DNA from: Arthrobacter sp. SLBN-122
GTDB taxonomy: Bacteria > Actinomycetota > Actinomycetes > Actinomycetales > Micrococcaceae
Length of the DNA stretch: 64,000 nucleotides
Direction of reading: 5' to 3'
Assembly: GCF_006715165.1 (NCBI RefSeq)
Contig: NZ_VFMS01000001.1
Span: 3,658,001 to 3,722,000, forward strand
How positions within the stretch are numbered: the stretch's first letter is position 1; every line of letters begins with the position of its first letter. Below are positions 35,918 to 45,804 of the stretch, piece by piece. Under the pieces are notes generated by a model. It was not told where the DNA came from. It did no database searches and saw nothing but the letters and a program-made list of their open reading frames with translations. Both the position numbers and the translations under genes were made by a program.

Positions 35918-37171
35918 GTGGCAGCTCCGCAGAATTACTTGGCCGTCATCAAAGTCGTCGGCATCGGCGGCGGTGGCGTGAACGCAGTCAACCGCATGAT
36001 CGAGGTCGGCCTCAGGGGTGTTGAGTTCATCGCCATCAACACCGACGCCCAGGCCCTGCTCATGAGCGACGCCGACGTGAAGCTCGACGTCGGACGGGAG
36101 CTGACCCGTGGCCTGGGCGCCGGCGCCAACCCGGAGGTGGGCAAGCAGGCTGCCGAGGACCATGCCGACGAGATCGAGGAAGTCCTGCGCGGCGCAGATA
36201 TGGTCTTCGTCACCGCCGGTGAAGGCGGCGGCACCGGCACCGGCGGCGCCCCCGTCGTCGCCCGCATTGCCCGCTCGCTCGGCGCCCTGACCATCGGCGT
36301 GGTCACGCGCCCGTTCACGTTCGAGGGCCGCCGCCGTGCCGGTTCCGCAGAGGCCGGCATCGACGCCCTGCGTGACGAGGTGGACACCCTCATCGTCATC
36401 CCCAACGACCGTTTGCTGTCCATCAGCGACCGCAACGTATCCGTCCTCGACGCCTTCCGCTCCGCGGACCAGGTCCTGCTGTCCGGTGTCCAGGGCATCA
36501 CCGACCTCATCACCACGCCCGGCCTGATCAACCTTGACTTCGCTGACGTCAAGTCCGTCATGCAGGGCGCCGGCTCTGCCCTCATGGGCATCGGTTCCGC
36601 CCGGGGTGAAGACCGCGCCGTCAAGGCGGCCGAACTGGCCATCGCCTCGCCGTTGCTGGAAGCATCCATCGACGGCGCCCACGGCGTGCTGCTGTCCATC
36701 CAGGGCGGCTCGGACCTGGGCCTGTTCGAGATCAACGAGGCCGCGCGGCTGGTCCAGGAAGTGGCCCACCCCGAGGCGAACATCATCTTCGGTGCCGTCA
36801 TCGACGATGCCCTCGGTGACGAAGCACGTGTCACGGTCATCGCCGCCGGCTTCGACGACGTCAAGGCCACCTCGCCCTCCATGGACCAGTCCCAGCCGCA
36901 GGCCGCCCCGCAGCGGCCCGCTGCCCCCGCAGCCGCTCCCGCCTCTGCCCACCCGCAGAACGGAAGCCACCAGGGCAACGGCAACCACCAGCAGAACGTC
37001 CAGCCGATCCATGCAGGCGTCGGTGCCGCGGGCCTCAGCAACTGGGGACAGCAGCGCCCGTCGGCAGTCCCCGCCGACTCAGGCTTCGATGTCGACCTGC
37101 CCTCCGTCGTGGAGCCGGACCTGACCGGCACCCACCCGGATGACCTGGATGTCCCCGACTTCCTGAAGTAG
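35918..37171 (+). CDS. ftsZ: Cell division GTPase FtsZ
   Basis: Tubulin homologue of 417 residues forming the Z-ring. GTP-binding elements: [13 protein letters not shown] at the N-terminus, the tubulin signature GGGTGTG (103-109), and the T7 synergy loop [11 protein letters not shown]. The GTPase core (~1-315) is followed by a Gln/Pro/His-rich linker (~325-390) and the conserved C-terminal peptide LDVPDFLK, which binds SepF or other partners. GTG 35918 has AAGGGA a short distance upstream. Confidence 0.98.
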   Translation: MAAPQNYLAVIKVVGIGGGGVNAVNRMIEVGLRGVEFIAINTDAQALLMSDADVKLDVGRELTRGLGAGANPEVGKQAAEDHADEIEEVLRGADMVFVTAGEGGGTGTGGAPVVARIARSLGALTIGVVTRPFTFEGRRRAGSAEAGIDALRDEVDTLIVIPNDRLLSISDRNVSVLDAFRSADQVLLSGVQGITDLITTPGLINLDFADVKSVMQGAGSALMGIGSARGEDRAVKAAELAIASPLLEASIDGAHGVLLSIQGGSDLGLFEINEAARLVQEVAHPEANIIFGAVIDDALGDEARVTVIAAGFDDVKATSPSMDQSQPQAAPQRPAAPAAAPASAHPQNGSHQGNGNHQQNVQPIHAGVGAAGLSNWGQQRPSAVPADSGFDVDLPSVVEPDLTGTHPDDLDVPDFLK

Positions 37172-37179
37172 GCAGCGGA

Positions 37180-37869
37180 TTGTTCCATTGGCGCGCCGAC
37201 ATCCTGCCCGGGGTGTCGGCCGCGTTCACTGATGTGGCCGCGGGAAATCTTGCCCTGCACGTAGGGGACGATCCAGCCGGGGTCCAGCAGCGCCGGGCCC
37301 GGCTGGAGGAGTCGATCGGCCTGCGTCCCCAATCGCTGCGCTTCATGAACCAGGTCCACGGGAATACCGTGGCCGTGATGGGCCCCGAAGCCCCTTCACC
37401 CGAGGCTGACGCCATGGTGTCCCGCCGTCTTCCCCTGGCCGTCATGGTGGCGGACTGCATTCCGGTGCTGCTCGCGGGGGAGTCCCCAAGCGGGCCAGTG
37501 CTTGCCGCTGTGCACGCAGGCCGTCCCGGCATCGCCAACGGCGTCCTCCCGGCCGCCGTGGAGAACATGGTGTCCCTTGGCGCCTCCCGGATCCGCGCCT
37601 GGCTGGGCCCATCGATCTGCGGGTCCTGCTACGAAGTCCCTTCAGCACTGCAGGATGAGGTGGCCGCCCTGGTCCCTGCCACCCGGAGCACCACCTCCTG
37701 GGGAACACCGGCCCTGGACCTTCCCGCCGGTGCACGGAGCCAGCTCGAGGCTGCCGGCGTGGGCGTGGAATACGCCGGTGCCTGCACCCTCGAGACGGAC
37801 ACCCTCTACTCGTACCGCCGCGATCCGAATACCGGCCGTTTCGCCGGACTGATCTGGTGCCATGACTGA
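37180..37869 (+). CDS. pgeF: PgeF/YfiH multicopper-type purine nucleoside phosphorylase-like protein
   Basis: Member of the YfiH/laccase-domain family (229 residues), variously reported as a peptidoglycan editing factor and a purine nucleoside phosphorylase. Metal ligands H60 (NQVHG), C93 (VADC) and H112 (VHAG) are kept. The motif usually reading HAGWRG is HAGRPG here. A TTG at 37180 gives MFHWRADILPGV, eight bases after the ftsZ stop. It overlaps yggS by 8 bp, and the same gene order follows ftsZ in many actinobacteria. Confidence 0.88.
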   Translation: MFHWRADILPGVSAAFTDVAAGNLALHVGDDPAGVQQRRARLEESIGLRPQSLRFMNQVHGNTVAVMGPEAPSPEADAMVSRRLPLAVMVADCIPVLLAGESPSGPVLAAVHAGRPGIANGVLPAAVENMVSLGASRIRAWLGPSICGSCYEVPSALQDEVAALVPATRSTTSWGTPALDLPAGARSQLEAAGVGVEYAGACTLETDTLYSYRRDPNTGRFAGLIWCHD

Positions 37870-38614
37870 GCCGGCAAGTACAGGGCAGGGCCATGCGGAT
37901 GATCCCCGCAGCACGGAACTTTCCGGGCGGCTTGCGGCCGTGCGGAAGCGGATCGCAGCGGCCGCCGGGGACGCCGGCCGCGCGGACCGGCTGCCGACCC
38001 TGATCGTGGTCACCAAGTTCCACCCGGCGGACGATATCCGGCGCCTGGCCGCCCTTGGTGTGACGGACGTCGGCGAGAACCGGGACCAGGAGGCTGCCGC
38101 CAAGGCCCTTGAGCTGGCTGACCTGACCCTGACCTGGCACTTCGTAGGCCAGCTGCAGACCAAGAAGGCCAAGTCCGTGGCGAGGTACGCGTCCGCAGTC
38201 CATTCCGTGGACCGGCCGCAGCTCGTGGACGCACTGGCCAAGGCCGTTGCCCATGAGATGGACGCCAGTGGGAGGGCAGCGCTGGACTGCTTCATCCAGG
38301 TCAGCCTTGAGGGCGACGGCGGCACGCACCGCGGCGGTGCAGACCCCGCCGACGTGCCGCTCCTGGCGGAGCGGATTGCCGCGGCGGAGGGCCTGAACCT
38401 GGCCGGCGTGATGGCAGTTGCGCCGCTGGGTGCGCCGCCGGAGCCGGCGTTCGAGCAGCTCGCCGGGATTTCCACCCGGCTGGTGGCGGCTTATCCCGCG
38501 GCGACAGGCATTTCGGCAGGCATGAGCCAGGACCTGGAGGCCGCCATCAAGTTCGGAGCGACACACCTGCGAATCGGTTCGGATATTCTCGGTTCCCGTC
38601 CCGCCGTGGGGTAG
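37862..38614 (+). CDS. Pyridoxal phosphate homeostasis protein (YggS family)
   Basis: PLP-binding TIM-barrel protein of 250 residues controlling free PLP levels. The PLP lysine sits in LIVVTKFHPADD; GVTDVGENRDQEAAAK, WHFVGQLQTKKAK, and the C-terminal SAGMSQDLEAAIKFGATHLRIG complete the signature. Start ATG 37862 overlaps the pgeF stop. The position between ftsZ/pgeF and sepF is widely conserved in Gram-positive bacteria. Confidence 0.93.
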   Translation: MTEPASTGQGHADDPRSTELSGRLAAVRKRIAAAAGDAGRADRLPTLIVVTKFHPADDIRRLAALGVTDVGENRDQEAAAKALELADLTLTWHFVGQLQTKKAKSVARYASAVHSVDRPQLVDALAKAVAHEMDASGRAALDCFIQVSLEGDGGTHRGGADPADVPLLAERIAAAEGLNLAGVMAVAPLGAPPEPAFEQLAGISTRLVAAYPAATGISAGMSQDLEAAIKFGATHLRIGSDILGSRPAVG

Positions 38615-38704
38615 CGTCGGACCTATTGGAAGTGATGGGCGGGGGACTCCAGTGCTGTCAAATCATTGGGCGGCCCGCTTACGGGACACGATTAGGAGTC
38701 GACC

Positions 38705-39235
38705 ATGGCCGGCGCTCTGCGCAAGACAATGATCTATCTTGGGCTCGCCGACGGCGATGAGCATTACGAGTCCGAGCAACAGACCACACGTAAGGATGAG
38801 GACGAACCGATGGAAGTTGACCGCGAGGAACGCCGTGCTCCGGCGCCGGTCCGCGAAGTCAGCCGCGAGGCGTCCTACGCCCCTGAAGAGGAATACCGCG
38901 CCCCTGTGACCCCCATTAAACGCGCGGCTTCGAGCCGCGAAGAGAACACCGGACTTCGCCAGATCACCACCATCCACCCGCGCTCCTACAACGATGCCAA
39001 GCTCATCGGGGAGAGTTTCCGGGATGGTATTCCGGTGATCATGAACGTTACGGACATGGGCGAAGCCGATGCCAAGCGGCTGGTGGACTTCTCGGCAGGC
39101 CTCGTGTTCGGCCTCCGTGGAAGCATCGAGCGGGTGACCAACAAGGTCTTCCTGCTCTCCCCGTCCTACGTCGAAGTAATCGGTGACGACAAGAAGGCCA
39201 GCGACACGCAGGCCAGCTTCTTCAACCAAAGCTGA
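38705..39235 (+). CDS. sepF: Cell division protein SepF
   Basis: Z-ring membrane anchor of 176 residues. The N-terminal amphipathic helix [16 protein letters not shown] binds membrane, a charged linker (~20-90) follows, and the C-terminal SepF fold contains [31 protein letters not shown] and the terminal [16 protein letters not shown] lies upstream of ATG 38705. Actinobacteria lack FtsA, so SepF is the main FtsZ tether. Confidence 0.95.
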   Translation: MAGALRKTMIYLGLADGDEHYESEQQTTRKDEDEPMEVDREERRAPAPVREVSREASYAPEEEYRAPVTPIKRAASSREENTGLRQITTIHPRSYNDAKLIGESFRDGIPVIMNVTDMGEADAKRLVDFSAGLVFGLRGSIERVTNKVFLLSPSYVEVIGDDKKASDTQASFFNQS

Positions 39236-39254
39236 GCACAAAAAGCCGCACCCG

Positions 39255-39284
39255 GATGCCAGGCAGGGACACCTGTCTGGCATC
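39255..39284 (+). other. Hairpin between sepF and yggT
   Basis: A 13-bp stem with one G-U pair (GATGCCAGGCAGG at 39255-39267 with CCTGTCTGGCATC at 39272-39284, loop GACA) follows the sepF stop by 20 bases. A flanking GCAC/GTGC pair extends it. It lacks a U-tract, so partial attenuation or RNA processing is as likely as termination. Confidence 0.5.
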
Positions 39285-39370
39285 TGTGCTGAAATAGACA
39301 AGACACCAGCAGGACAACAGCGGCCTCCGCGATGGCAGCGCCGCACGAATATGGAGATATGAAATAAGTC

Positions 39371-39658
39371 ATGGGAATTGTTTTCGGACTTCTCTATCTC
39401 GCCCTGCTGCTGTTCTTCGTCGCCCTGATCATCCGCCTGGTGTTCGACTGGGTACAAATGTTTGCCAGGGAATGGCGGCCGCGGGGCGCGGCCCTGGTCG
39501 TGGCGCACGCCGTGTACTCCATCACCGATCCGCCCCTCAAAGGCCTGCGGCGCATGATTCCGCCGCTCCGGCTCGGCGGCATCTCCCTGGACCTGGGTTT
39601 CCTGATCCTGTTCATCGGTGTCAGCATCGCGATGAACGTCACCAGGGGATTTGCCTGA
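39371..39658 (+). CDS. YggT-family membrane protein
   Basis: Short integral membrane protein (95 residues) with two hydrophobic regions: the start MGIVFGLLYLALLLFFVALI and the C-terminal LDLGFLILFIGVSIAMNV, flanking the conserved VYSITDPPLKGLRRMIPP. YggT proteins lie between sepF and divIVA in many Gram-positive dcw regions; a role in division or osmotic stress has been suggested but is not established. Confidence 0.88.
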   Translation: MGIVFGLLYLALLLFFVALIIRLVFDWVQMFAREWRPRGAALVVAHAVYSITDPPLKGLRRMIPPLRLGGISLDLGFLILFIGVSIAMNVTRGFA

Positions 39659-39730
39659 TCCACGCACCGGACCGGCAATGCAGTGTGTTCCCCCGCGGAA
39701 CGGCTAGTGTAAAGCGAAGAAACCTCGCGT

Positions 39731-39756
39731 TTGACACCGCAGTGTTGAATTAGAGT
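39731..39756 (+). promoter_or_regulatory. Putative divIVA promoter
   Basis: A consensus TTGACA (39731-39736) is followed by TAGAGT (39751-39756) at a short 14-bp spacing, leaving a leader of about 70 bases that is AT-rich. The -35 is good; the -10 choice is uncertain. Confidence 0.45.
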
Positions 39757-39832
39757 AAGCAGACCAAATTTAGGTACCGTAGTTTTGACGGCCGGAAGGC
39801 CTACTGACTAACCAGACCAGTGAGGTGACCAG

Positions 39833-40519
39833 ATGGCTTTGACGCCAGAAGACGTTGTCAACAAGCGCTTTCAGCCCACCAAGTTCCGCGAGGGCTATGA
39901 CCAGGACGAGGTTGACGACTTCCTGGACGAAATCGTCGTTGAACTCCGCCGCCTGAACCAGGAAAACGACGAGCTCCGCAAGAAGCTCGCCGAAGCAGGT
40001 TCGAGCGTTCCGGCAAGCTCAGCTGCCGCCCCCGTGGTGGAGAAGGTCCCCGCGCCGGTCAAGGCCGACAAGGACGAAGCCCGCGAGAAGGCAGAGGCCG
40101 AGGCGAAGGCTGCCGAAGCCAACAAGAAGAAGGACGTCCAGCCGGCTGCCCCGGCTGCCGCGGCACCGGCTGCGCCCGCAGCTGTCGCCACTCCTTCCGC
40201 TGAATCCGCCGCCGGCCTGCTGGCCATGGCCCAGCAGATGCACGACCGCCACGTCGCCGACGGCCAGGCGCAGAAGGACAAGATCATCGCCGAAGCGCAG
40301 ATCGAAGCCAGCAGCCTCGTCAACGACGCCCAGGAGAAGTCCCGCAAGATCCTCGGCGCCCTGGAGCAGCAGCGCTCGGTCCTGGAACGCAAGGTGGAGC
40401 AGCTCCGCGGCTTCGAACGCGACTACCGTTCACGCCTGAAGGCCTACATCGAAGGCCAGCTCCGCGACCTGGATGCCCGCGGCTCCGTGGCTACCCCGGA
40501 AGTCAGCGAAGCCAACTAA
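39833..40519 (+). CDS. divIVA: Polar growth/septum protein DivIVA (Wag31)
   Basis: Coiled-coil protein of 228 residues that binds curved membrane at septa and poles. The N-terminal lipid-binding motif LTPEDVVNKRFQPTKFREGYD leads into a coiled coil (EVDDFLDEIVVELRRLNQEN). An Ala/Pro/Lys-rich spacer (~60-130) separates it from the second coiled coil (~135-220). GAGGTGA precedes ATG 39833. It has its own promoter and a strong terminator, so it appears to be its own transcription unit. Confidence 0.95.
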   Translation: MALTPEDVVNKRFQPTKFREGYDQDEVDDFLDEIVVELRRLNQENDELRKKLAEAGSSVPASSAAAPVVEKVPAPVKADKDEAREKAEAEAKAAEANKKKDVQPAAPAAAAPAAPAAVATPSAESAAGLLAMAQQMHDRHVADGQAQKDKIIAEAQIEASSLVNDAQEKSRKILGALEQQRSVLERKVEQLRGFERDYRSRLKAYIEGQLRDLDARGSVATPEVSEAN

Positions 40520-40539
40520 GTCTGGCAGCACGTATTCTG

Positions 40540-40578
40540 AAAGCCGGTGGCTGAGGATTCCTCGGCCACCGGCTTTTT
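40540..40578 (+). terminator. Terminator of divIVA
   Basis: A 12-bp stem (AAAGCCGGTGGC at 40540-40551 with GCCACCGGCTTT at 40565-40576), extended inward by GAGG/CTC pairing, is followed by TT about 20 bases after the divIVA stop. Confidence 0.8.
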
Positions 40579-40613
40579 GGCATTGACACCCAGCTCCACG
40601 AATTGAAAGCACC

Positions 40614-41186
40614 ATGACTGACGAACTCGCTGCGGATGCGGCACGCCCTGTCCCACCCTCACACCGCCCGCGCCGGGCGGTGCTGCTCTCCCTGTTCGCC
40701 GGGTTCGCGGTTTTCGCCTACGTCCTGGACCAGCTGACTAAACTCTGGGTCACTTCCAGCATGGTGGAGGGGGAGCGGATCCCCGTCCTGCCACCCCTCC
40801 TGCACTGGTACTTCATCCGTAATTCCGGTGCTGCGTTCTCCATCGGTGAGAACGTCACATGGGTGTTTTCCATCATCATGGCCGCCGTGGCCATCGCAAT
40901 CCTTTTCCAGGTACGCAGGCTGGGTTCGGCCTGGTGGTCCCTCGCCCTGGGCCTGCTGCTGGGCGGCGCCCTTGGCAACCTCACCGACCGGCTCTTCCGT
41001 GAGCCGTCCTTCGGCATGGGCCACGTGGTGGACTTCATCCAGCTGCCCAATTTCGCCATCTTCAACATCGCCGACTCCGCGGTGGTGTCCGCCGTCGCCA
41101 TCATCTGCATCCTGACCATCCGGGGAATCGCCCTGGACGGAACGCGGCTGGGGAACGCACCGCAGGAAAAGCCCGCCCATGACTGA
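40614..41186 (+). CDS. lspA: Lipoprotein signal peptidase (signal peptidase II)
   Basis: Aspartyl membrane protease of 190 residues cleaving prolipoproteins before the lipidated Cys. Four membrane helices are visible. Catalytic aspartates are D140 ([19 protein letters not shown]) and D154 in the same block; N-terminal [10 protein letters not shown] and the [12 protein letters not shown] box are conserved. A TTGACA at 40583-40588 just after the divIVA terminator may be its -35. It overlaps the rluD-like gene by 8 bp. Confidence 0.95.
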   Translation: MTDELAADAARPVPPSHRPRRAVLLSLFAGFAVFAYVLDQLTKLWVTSSMVEGERIPVLPPLLHWYFIRNSGAAFSIGENVTWVFSIIMAAVAIAILFQVRRLGSAWWSLALGLLLGGALGNLTDRLFREPSFGMGHVVDFIQLPNFAIFNIADSAVVSAVAIICILTIRGIALDGTRLGNAPQEKPAHD

Positions 41187-42105
41187 GCGCATTGTCGTGG
41201 CCGAAGAGTACGGCGGGACGCGGGCGGACGCCGGGCTGGCCGGCCTTTTGGGGGTGTCCCGCTCCGTGGCCGCATCCCTGCTGGCGGAAGGCCACATCCT
41301 GAACCGGGGCAAGGCATTGGGCAAGTCGGCAAAACTCGTGGCCGGGGACGTCCTGGACGTCACCGTCCCGGAACGGCGGGACCCGCTGAAAGTGGTGGAG
41401 GAGATTGTGGAAGGCCTGAACATCCTGCTCGATGACGACGATTTCGTCGTCGTTGACAAACCTGTGGGCGTGGCAGCCCACCCGTCGCCGGGCTGGGTGG
41501 GGCCCACGGTGGTGGGCGGCCTGGCCGCCGCTGGATACCGCATCTCGACGTCAGGTGCGCCGGAGCGGGCAGGCATTGTCCACCGGCTGGACGTCGGCAC
41601 TTCCGGCGTGATGGTCGTCGCCAAGTCAGAGCGGGCCTACACAGCCCTTAAACGGGCTTTCAAGGAGCGCACGGTGGACAAGGTCTACCACGCTGTGGTG
41701 CAGGGCCTTCCCGATCCCCTGACCGGGACCATCGATGCCCCCATCGGACGTCACCCGGGGCACGACTGGCGTTTTGCCGTCATCGAGGACGGCCGGCCTT
41801 CGGTGACCCATTACGAAGTCCTGGAGGCTTTTGGCAAGGCCAGCCTGGTGGAGGTCCACCTGGAGACCGGCCGCACACACCAGATCCGGGTCCACTTCTC
41901 GGCGCTCCGGCACCCCTGCGTCGGCGACCTGACCTACGGCGCCGACCCCCGCCTTGCCGCCACCCTGGGACTTACCCGGCAGTGGCTGCACGCCCGCGAA
42001 CTGGCATTCGACCACCCGGTGACGGGGGAGCGTGTCACGGTCTCCAGTGACTACCCCCAGGACCTGGCCTACGCCCTGGATGTACTGGAATCGGGACAGG
42101 CCTGA
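41179..42105 (+). CDS. RluA/RluD-family pseudouridine synthase
   Basis: 23S rRNA (or tRNA) pseudouridine synthase of 308 residues. An N-terminal S4 RNA-binding domain ([20 protein letters not shown]) is followed by the synthase domain with [15 protein letters not shown] and the catalytic D138 in [32 protein letters not shown] and [15 protein letters not shown] follow. ATG 41179 overlaps the lspA stop. The lspA-rluD pairing is common. Confidence 0.93.
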   Translation: MTERIVVAEEYGGTRADAGLAGLLGVSRSVAASLLAEGHILNRGKALGKSAKLVAGDVLDVTVPERRDPLKVVEEIVEGLNILLDDDDFVVVDKPVGVAAHPSPGWVGPTVVGGLAAAGYRISTSGAPERAGIVHRLDVGTSGVMVVAKSERAYTALKRAFKERTVDKVYHAVVQGLPDPLTGTIDAPIGRHPGHDWRFAVIEDGRPSVTHYEVLEAFGKASLVEVHLETGRTHQIRVHFSALRHPCVGDLTYGADPRLAATLGLTRQWLHARELAFDHPVTGERVTVSSDYPQDLAYALDVLESGQA

Positions 42106-42142
42106 CACGGGCCGGCTGGCAGGGCTGCAAAGCGTCAGAGCT

Positions 42143-42148
42143 TAGAAT
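42143..42148 (+). promoter_or_regulatory. -10 element of dnaE, leaderless type
   Basis: TAGAAT ends six bases before GTG 42155; no Shine-Dalgarno and no clear -35. Confidence 0.55.
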
Positions 42149-42154
42149 GGTCCG

Positions 42155-45100
42155 GTGAGTTCCAGCAATGATTCGTTTGTCCACCTGCACACCCACACCG
42201 AATATTCCATGCTGGATGGGGCGGCCCGCCTGGGGGAGCTGTTCGACGAAACCGAGCGCCTCGGCATGCCGGCCCTCGCCACAACGGACCACGGCTACCT
42301 CTTCGGCGCCTTCGATTTTTGGCGGAAAGCCACTGACAAGGGCATCAAGCCGATCATCGGCGTCGAGGCGTATGTAACTCCCGGCACCGCACGGACGGAC
42401 AAGGAACGCGTCCGCTGGGGCGATGAATCCCAGCGCAAGGACGATGTCTCCGGTGGTGGTTCCTACACCCACATGACGCTCCTGAGCTACAACAACGTGG
42501 GCATGCGGAATCTCTTCCGGGCCTCGTCCATCGCCTCCCTCGATTCGGTCTTCGGCAAGTGGCCCCGGCTGGACCGCGAGCTCCTCAACACCTACTCCGA
42601 AGGGCTCATCGCCACCACCGGCTGCCCCTCCGGGGAGGTCCAGACCCGGCTGCGGCTCGGCCAGTACCGCGAAGCCCTGGAAGCGGCGGCCGAATTCCGG
42701 GACATCTTCGGCGCGGAAAACTACTTCTGCGAACTGATGGACCATGGGCTGGACATTGAACGGCGGGTCACCGGCGACCTGCTGCGGCTTGCCAAGGACC
42801 TGAACCTGCCGCTGGTTGCCACCAACGACCTCCACTACACCCACGAGCACGACGCCAAGGCGCACGAGGCCCTGCTGGCCATCCAGTCCGGCTCCACGCT
42901 GCTGGAACCCACCTACGACAACGGCGGATCGCGGTTCGCGTTCTCCGGCAGCGGCTACTACCTCAAATCGCCGCAGGAAATGCGCGAACTCTTCCGGGAC
43001 CACCCGGAGGCGTGCGACAACACCCTGCTCATCGCCGAGCGCTGTGAGGTGTCCTTCAACACTGACGCGAACTTCATGCCCCGGTTCCCCTGCCCGCCCG
43101 GGGAGGACGAGACCTCCTGGCTGGTCAAGGAAGTGGACAAGGGCCTGAAGTACCGTTACCCGGGCGGCATTCCGGACGAGGTCCGCAAGCAGGCTGACTA
43201 CGAGCTTGGCGTGATCACCTCCATGGGCTTCCCCGGCTACTTCCTGGTGGTTGCCGACTTCATCAACTGGGCCAAGAACAACGGCATCCGCGTGGGCCCC
43301 GGGCGTGGCTCGGGTGCAGGCTCCATGGTGGCGTACGCCATGCGCATCACCGACCTCGACCCCCTCCGCCACGGGCTGATCTTCGAACGGTTCCTCAACC
43401 CGGACCGCGTTTCCATGCCCGACTTCGACGTCGACTTCGATGACCGGCGCCGTTCCGAGGTCATCGACTACGTCACGCGCAAGTACGGTGACGAGCGCGT
43501 GGCCATGATCGTCACCTACGGCACCATCAAGACCAAGCAGGCCCTCAAGGACTCCTCCCGCGTCCTTGGCTACCCGTTCAGCATGGGCGAGACGCTGACC
43601 AAGGCCCTGCCGCCGGCCGTGATGGCCAAGGACATTCCCCTGGCTGACATCCAGAATCCGGAGTCCAAGCGCTACAGCGAGGCCGGCGACTTCCGGCAGC
43701 TGATTGCCACCGACCCGGAGGCCGCCAAGGTCTTCGAGACGGCCCTGGGCATCGAAGGCCTGAAGCGCCAGTGGGGCGTGCACGCCGCCGGCGTGATCAT
43801 GTCCTCGGACCCCATCATCGACGTCATCCCCATCATGCGCCGGTTCCAGGACGGCCAGGTGATCACCCAGTTCGATTACCCCACGTCCGAGGGCCTTGGC
43901 CTGATCAAGATGGACTTCCTGGGCCTGCGAAACCTGACGATCATTTCCGATGCCCTTGAGAACATCAAGATGAACCGCGGCATCGACCTGGACCTGGAAA
44001 ACCTTGAGCTCGACGACGCCCCGTCCTATGAACTCCTGGCCCGCGGTGACACCCTGGGTGTCTTCCAGCTCGACGGCGGTCCCATGCGGTCGCTGCTCAA
44101 GCTCATGAAGCCTGACAACTTCGAAGACATCTCCGCCGTGCTGGCGCTGTACCGTCCCGGCCCCATGGGCGCCAACGCCCACACGGACTACGCGCTGCGC
44201 AAGAACGGGATCCAGGAAGTGATCCCGATCCATCCGGAACTGGAGGAACCCCTCAAGGAGATCCTCGGTGGAACCTATGGCCTGATTGTGTACCAGGAGC
44301 AGGTCATGGCCGTGGCGCAGAAGCTGGCCGGCTACTCGCTGGGCCAGGCAGATATCCTCCGCCGCGCCATGGGCAAGAAGAAGAAGTCCGAGCTGGACAA
44401 GCAGTTCGCGGGCTTCTCCCAGGGCATGCAGGACAACGGCTACTCCATGGAAGCCGTCAAAACCCTGTGGGACATCCTGCTGCCGTTCTCCGACTACGCC
44501 TTCAACAAGGCCCACTCGGCCGCGTACGGCGTCATCTCCTACTGGACCGCCTACCTCAAGGCGCACTACGCGCCGGAGTACATGGCGGCGCTGCTGACCT
44601 CGGTGGGTGATGACAAGGACAAGTCCGCCATCTACCTCAACGAGTGCCGGCGCATGGGCATCACGGTGCTTCCGCCGGACGTCAATGAGTCCGCCTTGAA
44701 CTTCACCCCGGTGGGGAACGACATCCGCTTCGGCATGGGTGCCATCCGCAACGTGGGCGTCAACGCCGTCGAGGCAATGGTGGCTGCCCGCGAAAGCGAG
44801 GGCGCCTTCACCTCGTTCAAGGACTACCTGATGAAGGTTCCGGCCGTGGTTTGCAACAAGCGGACCATCGAGTCCCTCATCAAGTCCGGCGCGTTCGACT
44901 CTCTGGGCCACCACCGCCGCGCCCTGGCGATGATCCATGAAGAGGCCATCGACTCCGTCATCACCCTCAAACGCAATGAAGCCATTGGCCAGTTCGACCT
45001 CTTCGCCGGCTTCGAGGACGCCGGCGCGGAATCGTCCTCACTGAGCATCGAGATCCCGGACCTGCCCGAATGGGAGAAGAAGGACAAGCTTTCCTTCGAG

Positions 45101-45715
45101 CGGGACATGCTGGGCCTCTACGTGTCGGACCACCCGCTGCAGGGCCTGGAGGGCCTCCTCGCCCAGCATGCCGAGATGAGCATCACCACCATCCTGGGCG
45201 AGGACGGGCCGCAGGACGGGGCCATCATCACCATCGCCGGGATGATCACGTCGCTGAGCCGGCGCATTGCCAAAGCAAGCGGCAACGCGTACGCCCGGGC
45301 GGAGGTAGAGGACCTGGGCGGTTCGATCGAGGTCATGTTCTTCGGTCAGGTTTACGGGCCGATCGCATCGGTCCTTGCCGAGGACCTGATCGTGGTGGTC
45401 AAGGGCCGCCTGCAGAAGCGCGACGACGGCGCCATCACCCTGAACTGCATGGAGCTGTCCGTCCCGGACCTGAGCGAAGGGCTGAACGGACCCCTGGTGA
45501 TCACCATGCCCACCCACAAGGCCACCGAGGCCGTGGTCACCGAGCTGGGCGACGTACTGCGCACCCACCGGGGCAACTCCGAGGTACGGCTGCACCTGCA
45601 GGGCGATACCCGCACGGAGATCATGGGCCTGCCGGTCCACCTCCGGGTGAACCCCAGCCCGTCGCTGTTCGGCGACCTCAAGGTCCTGCTGGGCCCTGCC
45701 TGCCTGGACGCCTAG
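42155..45715 (+). CDS. dnaE: DNA polymerase III alpha subunit (DnaE1)
   Basis: Replicative polymerase of 1186 residues. The N-terminal PHP domain starts FVHLHTHTEYSMLDGAARL with histidines intact, as in actinobacterial DnaE1 where PHP supplies 3'-5' proofreading. The polymerase core has VGPGRGSGAGSMVAY and the catalytic aspartates in PDFDVDFDDRRR (~421-432). Fingers, a helix-hairpin-helix and the OB fold (IAGMITSLSRRIAKASGNAY) follow. The GTG start is probably leaderless. A 21-bp stem terminator ends the unit. Confidence 0.97.
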   Translation: MSSSNDSFVHLHTHTEYSMLDGAARLGELFDETERLGMPALATTDHGYLFGAFDFWRKATDKGIKPIIGVEAYVTPGTARTDKERVRWGDESQRKDDVSGGGSYTHMTLLSYNNVGMRNLFRASSIASLDSVFGKWPRLDRELLNTYSEGLIATTGCPSGEVQTRLRLGQYREALEAAAEFRDIFGAENYFCELMDHGLDIERRVTGDLLRLAKDLNLPLVATNDLHYTHEHDAKAHEALLAIQSGSTLLEPTYDNGGSRFAFSGSGYYLKSPQEMRELFRDHPEACDNTLLIAERCEVSFNTDANFMPRFPCPPGEDETSWLVKEVDKGLKYRYPGGIPDEVRKQADYELGVITSMGFPGYFLVVADFINWAKNNGIRVGPGRGSGAGSMVAYAMRITDLDPLRHGLIFERFLNPDRVSMPDFDVDFDDRRRSEVIDYVTRKYGDERVAMIVTYGTIKTKQALKDSSRVLGYPFSMGETLTKALPPAVMAKDIPLADIQNPESKRYSEAGDFRQLIATDPEAAKVFETALGIEGLKRQWGVHAAGVIMSSDPIIDVIPIMRRFQDGQVITQFDYPTSEGLGLIKMDFLGLRNLTIISDALENIKMNRGIDLDLENLELDDAPSYELLARGDTLGVFQLDGGPMRSLLKLMKPDNFEDISAVLALYRPGPMGANAHTDYALRKNGIQEVIPIHPELEEPLKEILGGTYGLIVYQEQVMAVAQKLAGYSLGQADILRRAMGKKKKSELDKQFAGFSQGMQDNGYSMEAVKTLWDILLPFSDYAFNKAHSAAYGVISYWTAYLKAHYAPEYMAALLTSVGDDKDKSAIYLNECRRMGITVLPPDVNESALNFTPVGNDIRFGMGAIRNVGVNAVEAMVAARESEGAFTSFKDYLMKVPAVVCNKRTIESLIKSGAFDSLGHHRRALAMIHEEAIDSVITLKRNEAIGQFDLFAGFEDAGAESSSLSIEIPDLPEWEKKDKLSFERDMLGLYVSDHPLQGLEGLLAQHAEMSITTILGEDGPQDGAIITIAGMITSLSRRIAKASGNAYARAEVEDLGGSIEVMFFGQVYGPIASVLAEDLIVVVKGRLQKRDDGAITLNCMELSVPDLSEGLNGPLVITMPTHKATEAVVTELGDVLRTHRGNSEVRLHLQGDTRTEIMGLPVHLRVNPSPSLFGDLKVLLGPACLDA

Positions 45716-45734
45716 GACGGCCTGACGTCAATCA

Positions 45735-45782
45735 AAGGGGCGGACGACGGCGGGAAGCACCTCCCGCCGTCGTCCGCCCCTT
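45735..45782. terminator. Bidirectional terminator after dnaE
   Basis: A 21-bp perfect stem (45735-45755 with 45762-45782, six-base loop) lies between the convergent stops of dnaE and the flavin reductase gene. Confidence 0.85.
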
Positions 45783-45804
45783 GGTGCCGCTCGAGCAGCA
45801 GGGG

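Noticed and set aside
42035..44938. Very long minus-strand open frame (967 codons) opposite dnaE
   Set aside because: It is antisense to a full-length polymerase gene. The GC-rich third positions of dnaE suppress stops on the other strand; the translation has no domain resemblance and no start context.
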